64,000 nucleotides of DNA from Amyelois transitella (taxonomy: Eukaryota; Arthropoda; Insecta; Lepidoptera; Pyralidae): positions 5,317,501 through 5,381,500 of the forward strand of contig NC_083525.1 of NCBI RefSeq assembly GCF_032362555.1, read 5' to 3'. Numbering within the stretch: the first letter of the stretch is position 1; the number at the start of each line of letters is the position of its first letter. A program made the position numbers and the translations under genes. A model generated the notes under the pieces. That model was given only the letters and a program-made list of their open reading frames with translations, searched no databases and had not been told where the DNA came from. Of this stretch, positions 1 through 10,500 are shown piece after piece.

Positions 1-70
1 TGGCAAGTACAGAGATGTAGTCTCTGCCTACCCCTACTGGAAGCATGATTATATATATGTATGTATTTAT
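1..70 (+). mobile_element. 3' tail of an RTE-like LINE
   Basis: The first 70 bases match the 3' end of the RTE-like LINE at 11058-12050 (GGCAAGT...TCTCTGCCTACCCC...), followed by an AT-rich tail with TATGTATG. Only the extreme 3' end is in the window. It probably lies in an intron of the minus-strand PTB gene. Confidence 0.75.
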
Positions 71-959
71 GAAATAAAACTGTGCAAGAGTTTTTATTTC
101 GGTTCCTATCGTGAGTTCGTATCGTGGCATGCCAGTTTTTGATGCCATCAATTAGATAAATTCAATTAAAAAATTATACTCGAAATGTATTAATTAAACT
201 TCTAAGTAAATACAAGACAACCTTTCCCTTAGGTTTCATTTATCTGCCGCGCCTTATAATGTTCGATTCTGAGAAATGACAACGAAAGGTAAGTTCTAAA
301 TATTCAACTGTAAATATTTTCCTGAATCAGATTCCCACATTTTTTACGTCTCAACAATGTTTTATTATTCCTTTAGGTGAATGTAAACTGGTATTGTTAG
401 TTGTTGGCTTCGACCACCGCTGCTTGTCGGCAGTTACCGGCCACCTTTGACCTTTGAGCCTCTTGAACCTACGCTAAGATGAAACATAAATTGACGTCTT
501 GCATCTCTTGTTTCAAAGAGTGAATTTTCCTTTCGAAAACATAAAATTACTTGAGAATTTTAAGTTGTAGATATATGTTTTTGTATCTCTTAATGATAAG
601 TCCTTCAACAACTTTAAAGCTAATAAACTTTAATAATCTTCGATTAAAAAATATTGGTAAAATAGGGTTTCTTTTATTTCGTCATCTGTTTCAAGCGGAG
701 ATTAGAAAAAAGTTGCGATAAGGTTTCAACAACGCCATATTTTCCAAGAATTCTGTAAACCGATAACTACCACGGTGTTACGTTGTGTAACCAATCGCAT
801 CTCCAGACGATAATAGAGATAATTGCAGAACAAACGATCGCCTGACGATTATATTGTCACGTAAGAACTTCGGCCGCATTGGGATTCAAAATATCCATGA
901 GAACAAAACGTTTAAAGAAATCAAGGGCTTAAACTAATAACAGCAAAATGGAATCTTAC
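71..959. other. Probable first intron of the PTB-domain gene
   Basis: AT-rich sequence left of the splice donor at 959/958 on the minus strand. No coding exon, RNA gene or clear repeat is seen apart from the LINE tail at the window edge. The next exon of the gene must lie outside the window. Confidence 0.5.
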
Positions 960-2156
960 CTCAGGAGGAGCTGCGAACTTTAAGTTGGCGAGAGATCCGT
1001 GTGACCGGCTTCTGTGCTCTTGTCGGATGCTGTACGAAAATGCGCGCTCGTTCAAATGGCCTTTCTTTCTATAGATTCCACCGGCGTCCTCTACCGCCTC
1101 TAAGCCAGTCATACTCTGAGCTGCTTTCATGGCAGAGGGTGGAGGCTTCGAGCGTCTTGGATCAACTGTAGCGTACTGCAAGCGACCTCTCCCTGGAGGA
1201 GGGCCTGGGGGAAAAGGGCCCGGCGCTAGAGCCGCTGGAACTCGACCTCTGTGGCCTAGAGTGGCAGGCCGGGCGTGCGGCAACGTGGCCGCCGGGTGGG
1301 CCACCAACACCATCGGGTGCGCCCCGTGCGCCGCCCACGCCGGCGGCGCTCGTCCCAGTGACCGGCCATTCATCATTGGAGCCGGTCCCGGCATTGTCGC
1401 ATACAATTCATCCGCTGAAGCGGAGGATTTCTTCTTCGTTTTTTTGGTCGTCGACTTCTTTTTGGGCTCCTCAGGGGGTGGTGGTGGCGGCGGCACCGAC
1501 GCGGGTCTCGTGATCTGACGAGGGCGTGGCGCTCGGGTAGGATGAGGGATATCATCACTCGCATCGTCCCGTTCCACCTCTCCGACCCACACTTTGTGAT
1601 TCTCGTCACCGTCGAACACTTCCAATTCCTCTTCAGGTTCGGGTAGCATCTGGGGTGGAGTTCTTTCTGCCTCTAAACGTTTCGCGTAAGAACTATCTGC
1701 ATACGCGTGGAAGCAACAGCGGACTAGTGCATTGGCTGCCGCTTCACGGCGACAGATGAAGGCGTGACATTCTAGGACTTTAATGCCCTGAGTGCGACGT
1801 AAAACCGCCGCAAACAATGGAGGACGTCGAGGAGCTGGCGCCCGAGCGAAGGGCGAGTCCAAGGGTAAAAACCTCGGCGCTCCTTCGACTGTCACTCGTC
1901 GAACAGCTGCGCAATAATGTAGACTCGAAATGGGAAAAAACCTCGCCACTCTAGAACCGCTCTCGTCGACATTCTCCAGTAAGATGCCGTTGGACCAGAC
2001 GGACAGCCACGAGTCTATGCCGCCGGTGGTCGCTCCCTTTTCCGGATACAATTCGCGCAAAGGTTCCTGGATGCCTTGTAGGCCGTCTTTACTCTGTTGC
2101 GGCACCGCAGAGCCCAAATAAAGCACGCGGCACCGACAGATCGGCGTCGATTCCAT
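960..2156 (-). CDS. PTB/PID-domain adaptor protein, first coding exon (partial gene)
   Basis: The exon begins at ATG 2156 and encodes about 399 residues before a donor (CTGAG|GTAAGA) at 960/959; unspliced, the frame ends at 921. Residues 1-160 look like a phosphotyrosine-binding domain: an early strand CRVLYLGSAVP, a GLQGIQEPL helix, and a late ECHAFICRREAAANALVRC segment followed by a CFHAY helix, the usual PTB end. A proline run and a lysine-rich stretch (KKKSTTKKTKKKSS) follow near residues 225-245, then a Gly/Pro/Arg-rich linker and a charged tail ending HGSLANLKFAAPPE. PTB domains bind NPxY-type motifs on receptor tails or lipids; this protein is probably a cytoplasmic scaffold. The rest of the gene lies left of the window. 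The exon is far more GC- and CpG-rich than its surroundings. I do not recognise the exact orthologue. Confidence 0.8.
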
Positions 2157-2480
2157 TTCGTCACTGCACTATCACAACATGTCACAAAATCACAGAAAAC
2201 ACTATTTTTGTATTGAATTTATTCGCTCACTTGTCGGTATACGTGCGCTGGCAGCGAGTCGGCCGCGGGTATGAGTGAGCGGAATTCAAGATGGCGGGCT
2301 GCGGGCGGGGGTGGCGGGGACCCGCCCGGTTACCTGCGCTTACGCACCTGTGAAGACGCCTCTGCGGGTATAGGACGGTAGTGGCGATGAACCGGCATTG
2401 TGTCAAATGAATCGTCGCGAATTCGGTCGCATTTCTCTCGGCGACGCGTCGTCGTCACCGACGTGACGGAATGCCACATT
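2157..2480 (-). promoter_or_regulatory. CpG-rich 5' region of the PTB gene
   Basis: Just upstream of the start codon the sequence is GC- and CpG-rich to about 2460, then falls back to AT-rich. No TATA box is evident. It probably holds the 5' UTR and a CpG-type promoter. This is inferred from composition and position only. Confidence 0.4.
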
Positions 2481-3129
2481 TGTCTTTGCAGTGAAATCTG
2501 AAGGCCAATTGACCGATGGGAAATGGTTAATTTCTTTAGTTGATATCCGCATCCGTGGGCTTAGGTACATATTTAATTAGCCAGTTTGCCGTCGACAGTC
2601 AACATATGGGTGATTTCCAGTCTGACTGGATTCTTGGGTGATATTTGTGGTATAATGCCTCATTTATAGAAATAGACAGTGGGCATAAAATTGTTATGAT
2701 TGGACCAACTTAACGACAAGTTGTTTAAAACAGAACTAGACAAATATCTTATTATTAATTAGGTAATTATTATGGATAATATGTATTTAATTACAATTTC
2801 AATGAAACATGACTACAGTCTACTTGATTGATTGATGTTTTCAAGGATTTAAATAAAAATCAAAATTTTATTTAAGCATCGTTTATTATTTTTTATTAAT
2901 TATATAACTAAAGTAATGTTTCATGTACAAAGTCCGTCCAAAACAACAATAGTTCTGTCAGGCACTTGTTGCAACTTAAAATAATATTTCTAATTATTAA
3001 CAAAATCTTTCACACCCATTTTTTTCAGACTATAACTCAATCATACACTTTTATAGTATACAGTTCAATAGTTCCACTAGTTATTTAATAAAAATTCTTC
3101 GGATTTTATATGACTTTAAAGATAAGACA

Positions 3130-3212
3130 CGTGGCATTTCAGCCCTTCCGAGACTGTTGGCACTGTCTACCCCGTAAGGAATAAAGACTTGACTATAGTT
3201 ATGTATGTATGT
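3130..3212 (+). repeat. (TATG)n-tailed SINE, 3' fragment
   Basis: Matches the last third of the full-length SINE at 59944-60203 (GAGACTGTTGGCACTGTCTACCCC-like block, then TATGTATGTATG). Diverged and 5'-truncated. Confidence 0.75.
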
Positions 3213-3850
3213 GAAATGAATATTTTTAAAGAAAAAGTTTATTAAATAACAAACAATTTCTACTTAACTCATTCTGCATGCTCGAGGTCAGACGTTTTAC
3301 ATTATATACTGTAAAACCCGTAAGACTAGATAATAATAATAATAATAAATATATACGGGACAAATTACACAGATTGAGTTAGCCTCGAAGTAAGTTCGAA
3401 ACTTGTGTTACGAGATACTAACTCAACGATACTATATTTTATAGTAAATACTTATATAGATATACATCCAAGACCCAGGCCAATCAGAAAGATATCAATA
3501 ATTTCTATACATTGGCGAAATTACAGCGTCAAAATACAATTCCTTGAACACTTCAATATTCTGAACATCACAAGACATTTTTTTAAATATCAATTTTAAC
3601 AAATACTGTTATATGAAAATGTAACAGAAATCCATTATTGATTTCATATATGACAAATTTAAATAATACAGGTACATATTATTTGAAATGGCCGAGATAA
3701 AAAGAAAGGGTGCGCGTTTAATAATAATACCTTTATTATTTTCCTGTACAATTTGCGAAGTTAAAATTTAACCAATGATTTTTCCATACATCCGCACGCC
3801 GTAAGTCCCGGTTGCATCCTCACCACTCTGGGGAGGAGCCCCGGGTCCGT

Positions 3851-4200
3851 CTGTGATCACCAGAGATCGGAATAGGTAGATTGATTTTATGTACTTGCAT
3901 CATGAATTGCCATAGAAAGCATAACATGGATAAGCCTCTTTTCCGGGATTCCATTTCAGTACTTACAGTAAACTACATTGTCCGCGGGTAACATAGGACT
4001 ACAATTTACGTGAACGAAGTCGGGGGAAAACAGCTACCACTAATATATTCTTCATCCCACTTGTAAAAATTCCGGAAAAAATCTTAATTATTTACAAATC
4101 CCGCAATCCCGGACGGAAGCATGTCCATATTAATATATACGTTTCAGTTCATTGACCCCAATTCAATCTACCTATTTCCGATCTTTAGTGATCACTATCC
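3851..4200. repeat. Interspersed element with a 35-bp inverted pair
   Basis: A segment near 3851-3886 (GTGATCACCAGAGATCGGAA, then TAGGTAGATTGA) returns inverted near 4164-4198 with a few mismatches. Between them lies sequence resembling a Helitron 3' end (CGAAGTCGGGGGAAAACAGCT near 4017-4036). It is probably a composite of short non-autonomous elements. Confidence 0.45.
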
Positions 4201-4274
4201 TGGATAAGGTTATTTTAAAATCAATATAATATATTTATCACTTACAATATTACTGACTATATATCAAAATCATG

Positions 4275-4480
4275 CCGCGTGATTTCCGGTTATATGGAAT
4301 AGGACCACTCCATATCCTTACCATGGATGTTGTAAAAGGCAACTAAGGGAAAGGCTTGTAAACTTAGAATTCCTCTTGTAGGTGTTGAGTTAGCAACCTG
4401 CCACTATTTGAATCTCAATTCCATCCGCAAGCCATACAGCAGAACATCCTCTTTCACTGTTGCCGCTGTATGTATGCATA
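4275..4480 (+). repeat. (TATG)n-tailed SINE just downstream of the RED stop
   Basis: Begins CCGCGTGATTTCCGG, has the CATGGATGT..GTAAAAGGC block and the AACCTGCCACTATTTGAATC block, and ends in TGTATGTATG. It lies antisense to RED only about 45 bp past the stop codon, so it is probably part of the RED 3' UTR. Confidence 0.75.
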
Positions 4481-4525
4481 TGTGTAATGTATATATCAAA
4501 ATCACTATCATACAAATCACTACTG

Positions 4526-7500
4526 CTAGTATTTCGGTGTCTTGTAACTCGGCTCGTCCGAATTCTGCGGGGCCTTCCGCTTTTGTATGATGTTCTGGAT
4601 CTGCGAACAAAAATTTATCTATGTCATCCATAATTACAGTTGATTAAACAAAATATTATACTAACCAAAATAAATGTACTATAGAACATATACGCTCCTA
4701 CTTTATCTGAAAACACTAGTACGGCCGTCCGCGTAAAACGTTAAATGCTGTTTATGTCCGTTCCTGTGGGATTTAGAGAAATCCTCTCTCAGAGTAACCC
4801 TAGACCACATAAGGCACATGTCAAAGTTCAAATCTATAGACCCGCTGGTATGAGGTATGCGTGGTTATTTCAGTCAATCAGTCTATGAAATCTATATACA
4901 ACTACTAGCAACTCGCCCCGACTTCGCACGGGATGTATTTATAGATGCGTGATTGACCTGCACTAGCACCTAGGTCATAACTGAAAATCAGCGTATTGCT
5001 CTATAGCAATAAAATCGTTGAGTTGTGACCTTTTTGTATTGCTGCAACTCACACCCTAATTAATTTGTATTTCATATGAAATTGTAAATTGTGTGTACAA
5101 ATCAAATAAATGAATTATCTATCTATCAGATATAACTTCCTCAAAAACCCTCTTTCCAAAATTTTAAACAGGATCAAAATCCGCCCATACTTTCCGAGTT
5201 TAGCGCATATATACAGAGAAAAAGGGAAACTTTATAATATGTATTAATAGTGATATCTTTTCATACTTTTTTTTTGGAATATTTTTGCGGTGGATTCAAT
5301 ACATACCTGTTGCCACTCCCGGTCCAACTCTGCCTTCTCGCTCTTGTCTTTGGTCTTCCTCGTCTTCCGACCGTCTTGCGTTTTCACGCCGTACTGGAAG
5401 GCCGCTTTCGGCAATGCCTCTTTACTACTCATGTACGCTGAGTATTCTTCTTGAGTGTCGAAATCCCAACGACCTGTATAATAAATTCGCCATTATTATG
5501 TGAATAAATTTAAAGGCATTCTAAAGATTTGTTCTTTATTAGAACAGGCTACAAATATGTATATTAAAAGAAGATAAAAAATTATTAATAAGATAAAAAG
5601 ACTTTAAATAAAGTGGAACAAAATCGATTTTTTATATGTACTGTTAATTATCTGGCAATTTTAGATTACTTTTAGTTTGTTTTGTACAGAAACTAAATAA
5701 AATGCTTTGGGATAAAACTCATCTTCGTCTTAGACAGCTTCACCTCCTTGTTCACTGAGGACACTTCATTTGTACTTGACCTAAACTCGAAACATGGTAC
5801 ATTTGAATTAGTAATAAATACCCCTTATATTCCTACTACATATATTCTCACCAATAGGTCCCTTCTTGTTCCCGGCGTCCATCTTGGTGTAATCCACTTC
5901 ATCATCAGAGTCATCGATGGCGTCGTCCATCTCCCTCAGTCCCGGGTAACACTCGGCGTATCCCTCGGGTTCGGCCGCTAAGCGAGAGAGCAGCGCGGCT
6001 GAACGTTTGTCTCTCTCTTCCGCGGAGGGGCCCGTGCGCCGGGGGAGGGGGCCGGGAACTATAATTTGAAGATTGAATTATTTATTTGGTAACGTATATG
6101 TACTCGTATAACGTATAAAGCAGTTGCTAAATATCCTATGGTGAAGTTTCTTTTTACTACGCTTTTATTAGCTTGGGTTGTATGTATGTATGTATGTATG
6201 TATGTAACGGAATCTTTGAGCTTAATTTTCACTGATTTTTAAACGTCTGATCAACTTGGAACTTTGCACACGTATCAAGGACCGATGACAATGCAATATT
6301 TTGATAAGAGTTTCTCATTATCCTTATTAAAACTGCCAGGATTAATAAATTCATTTTTAGATCCTTCGTATGAGAGTAAGAGAGACAGAGATAGCACCAG
6401 TGCCAGTAATCTCCATACAAGAAACCAAGAAGTTCTGACGTATAATGAGTCAAAAAGATATGTAATATATTTCCATATAATGTTACTATTAACCTGAGGC
6501 TTCTTTATTTCATCGCATTGCTCCATTTAGAATTACCATTAGAAACCATAGTAGAATTAGTAGAATATTTTAAAACAATAAAAAATATATAAGTAATAAA
6601 ACAAAAGTAATAAATGAAAATTGAACAACTAAATTTACAATAATACAAGAATAAAGTTACTACCTACAGAACTTTGCGATATTTAATACGTATTTAACAT
6701 ATTAATGCAATTCTTGAATTAACATTAGGTACCTTTTGCCTATTTATAATAGCAACACTGTAATACTCGTTTGGAAAATGAGTGACAGTTTTTTATGTCA
6801 AATAAGTTTTGCAGTAAGTTTTGATTGAATTCGATTCGAACACCTGTAAACTTTCTTTCTGTTGTTTTTTACCGGTGCCTGTGTATTTACCTATTTGCAC
6901 TTTGTTTTGTGCTGATAACTTGTCGTTATTTGGAGTTTGGAATCTTCCGTTGAGTCGAGCTTTGTTCTTCCGGATATTCGTGTGATTTTATCATCTGAGA
7001 TTGGACTCTGACTGTGTTTACTGTGTTGTGCAGATATTTTGAGATAGGACTCCTGTAAAAAGTACCTTATTATTTGAGATAGGAGTCCCAAGTTTGTGTT
7101 TGTTTTTGTGAAAGACAGATTTTACAACAAAAGTGCCACGATGTCTTCAGATAAACTTTGTTGCGTTCCTGGTTGTAAAGGCAGTGGAGGTATGTTTGAA
7201 ATATTTTTGTTCCTGTATCAATCTGCCTCTTAATCTTGTGGTTTGATTCCTGGCAAGGCCACAATCGAAAATTATTACGTTTGCTGGATAGTCAAAAATA
7301 TTATTAACAGTGATTTATCACTATAAAATTCTTTTCAACTGGGTTTAACAATCATCATACATACATATAATCACGTCTATATCCCTTGCGGGGTAGACAG
7401 AGCCAACAGTCTTGTAAAGACTGATAGGCCACGTTCAGCTATTTGGCTTTAAGATAGAATTGAGATTCAAATAGTGACAGGTTGCAAGCCCATCGCCTTA

Positions 7501-10500
7501 AAAAGAATCATGATGATGAGAATATTATGAGATTTAATCCAATCAGGCCACATATAACTTTAAGAAAGTTAGTTGTGAAAACCTCCGGCGATGGGCGCAT
7601 GGTTGCGAAAGTCTTTTCTAGTAAGATAGTTATACCAGAAGTGTTAACTTCCAAAAAATAATTGTATAAAAAAACTAAAAAACTACCCGTTTTATTGCAA
7701 ATCGAACTAAAAAATAGAAAATAAATAATAGTTTAAAAAAAAACTAAAAAACTACGCTTTTATTGCTAGTCAAACTAAAAAATAGAAAATAAAAATTAAT
7801 GACAAAGGAATTCAGTAGTAGCAAGTCGAACAATCAGTTATAGTCAGTTGTAGTAGTAATTACCTCGGATTAAAATTATAACAAAATTAAATTTATAAAC
7901 AAAACAATTTAAATCAGAGTAAAAAGCGTGGGGTGCATTTTACTTCATTTTCATAACTCTCTTGTCATAAATATATGCTAATAGAATGATTTTAATATTT
8001 ACTACATCAGGCACCCCACGCTTTTTACTCTGATTTAAATTGTTTTGTTTATAAATTTAATTTTGTTATAATTTTAATCCGAGGTAATTACTACTACAAC
8101 TGACTATAACTGATTGTTCGACTTGCTACTACTGAATTCCTTTGTCATTAATTTTTATTTTCTATTTTTTAGTTTGATTAGCAATAAAAGCGTAGTTTTT
8201 TAGTTTTTTTTAAACTATTATTTATTAATCCTAAGTACTGAACACCCAATGTCAGAGTGGATTCCAAAATATAGCTTATATTTTTATCAAATGTAACTTA
8301 CTTTCAAGGATTGTACTAAAAAAATCTAATAAACTAAATAGACGTAGATAAGATGAACAAAAGTTGTGAGGGTTCAAATAAAAAGAAGGAAACCTTTCGA
8401 GAAAAAGACAGGCAGTGAATGTGCGCTTCGCTTGCTTCGTGAGGCGAGGGGGGCACTTCCCTGACCCAGATACAAATGCCTTACCATCATCGTGTTCATC
8501 CCGAGCGGCGTTGTCGAAGTACCCGTCTCTGGGGCGCTCCTCGCGTCTCTCGTTGCGGCGCTCCGCCACGTACTCCCCGATCTCGCCGTAGATTGAATCG
8601 TCCGCGCGACCCTTCTCATTCGCCTTGTCCTGTGTATGACACGAATAAATTAATACATAGACATTGTTGTAGGTCCGTGTGGTTCCCGGCACTTAGAACC
8701 ATTCCAGTTCTTTCGCATGGATTTCACAAAAGGCGACTTAAATGAAAGTACATTCATATACTTATTGCAAGCTGTTGATCTGGTAGTGAAAGACATATTT
8801 AGTGTGTGCCCCATACTTATCTTCTCATGCAGATTGAACGTCAGACAAGGGTAGGGCTAATGAACTTGGGATTTTTTTTGGGGATGGGCTAGCAATCTGT
8901 CACTATTTAAATCTGAATTGTATCATTTAGCCATACGTGGATTTCCAATATACGTGTCCGCGTGCTCGTACGCATCGCCTTTGGTGCGCGATAGAGTGAC
9001 GGGAATGTCGCTGCCTAGAGCTGAAGGGTCAGTACAAGTTTTACTCGATCAAACGCGTCGGGCAAGTGAACGCGAATTTGTATGGAATTGCATTAGTGCC
9101 ATCGCGTTACCACTAGGTGGCGCTGATCGAATCACATAAAACTCGCACTAATCCCTGTATTGAGACAGCAAGTGAAAGGAGAGGAACATCAATACTACTC
9201 ACCTTGGTCTTCTTCAGCTTCCTGTGTCGGCCGTGCCTCAGGTAGGAGAAGATCTGCGCCAACTTGTCCAGCACCACGTCGTTGGCGGCGGCGGCGGCGC
9301 CCGGGTCCGCGTGCTCGGGCACGTCGGCCTTGCTGCGCGTCAGCGTGGTGGGGATGTCGCTGTCCAGAGCCGTCTCTTCTTCCAACTCCACCACGTACGC
9401 CATGCGGCCGGGGCCGAATAGTTCGTTGCGCGGGATCTTCTTGCTCCTACCAAAAATATATGATTATTGACAAATTTGTACAACACAAAGACTATAATTG
9501 ACGACGATACGTTTGGAAAGTATGGTGGCGATATTATTATTATTATTCGGTGGCTACTGTTTCTTCTTTTAATTTGTAGTGGAATTGAATTAGCTGAATA
9601 AAGAAGTTGCTGTAGGTACATAAAGAACTTCTTTTTTACTCTTATGTTTTTTCTTATTACTACGCTTTTATTTTTTATTCAACAAATGGTAATGGTAAAT
9701 TAAATACTTACTTCTGTTCCAATATCATATTGAATATGTTTTTCCCCATTGCTGTCGTGAATTGCATTTCTTCTTCCTAAAAGAATAAAAACGTCTTTTA
9801 ATTTAACTAGAACATTATCGAACCGAAATAAATGAATATCAAAACCATGATTCGATGATTATTCCAAAGACGAAAATTTTCCATTAGTTGTGGTGTAATG
9901 AAGAGTTTTTTTGTATTTCATAAAGAAAATCAGACTGAGATCTTACCACTACTTCCTTCTTTTCTTTGACCGGCTCCACGGGGGCGGAAACCAGCCGCTC
10001 CATCTCCGCTTCTTGCTCTTGTTCCCTGGTTTGAATTTCTGAGCGCACCTACAAATATTTTACATGCTGTCATTAAATAAGCCATAAAAACTTATGTTCT
10101 GTCTATAGACTTACAATCATGCTAAAAACAATTTTATTGAAATAAATAATAAAATATAAATAAATAAAATTAATAAGTAAATTCTAACAAAAAACAGTTC
10201 TACTGTACAAATTCTTTGTAAATAGTTGTTTGTTGAGTGTTTAGAAATTGGTAACCTTTTTTGCATTAGTGTTTTGTATTAGTGAGAACCTGAATTGATC
10301 ATTTGTTTCATATATGTGGCACAAATTTTTGTAAATGTTCGTTAGATGTCTAAATAAATAAATAAAAACAAACATTACAACAAGACAAAAGAATACAAAA
10401 TTAGCTTCTGTTTGTCTAAAATATACCTATAAATTCTCCATTCATTTTTTTGGCTTACAAGTAGGTAGACATCAGTCATTTACAATTTTACTATATGTAT

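Larger units (their letters stand above)
2481..4274. other. Intergenic, repeat fragments only
   Basis: AT-rich spacer between the PTB gene and the 3' end of RED. It holds a SINE tail (3130-3212), a short TAA run near 3333-3350 and a 35-bp inverted pair (3851-4200). No gene is seen. The 3' UTR of RED may extend into the right part; a minus-strand AATAAA lies at 3737-3732. Confidence 0.6.
6059..8484 (-). other. RED intron 8, repeat-rich
   Basis: A 2.4 kb intron between exons 8 and 9. It holds a TATG microsatellite (about 6179-6206), a possible THAP-type exon fragment on the opposite strand (7141-7190), an antisense SINE (7358-7505) and a large foldback (7720-8226). Nothing else coding was found. 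Confidence 0.8.

Noticed and set aside
1129-1518. 129-codon open frame on the plus strand
   Set aside because: It is the antisense shadow of the PTB exon; its Gly/Ala-rich translation only reflects high GC.
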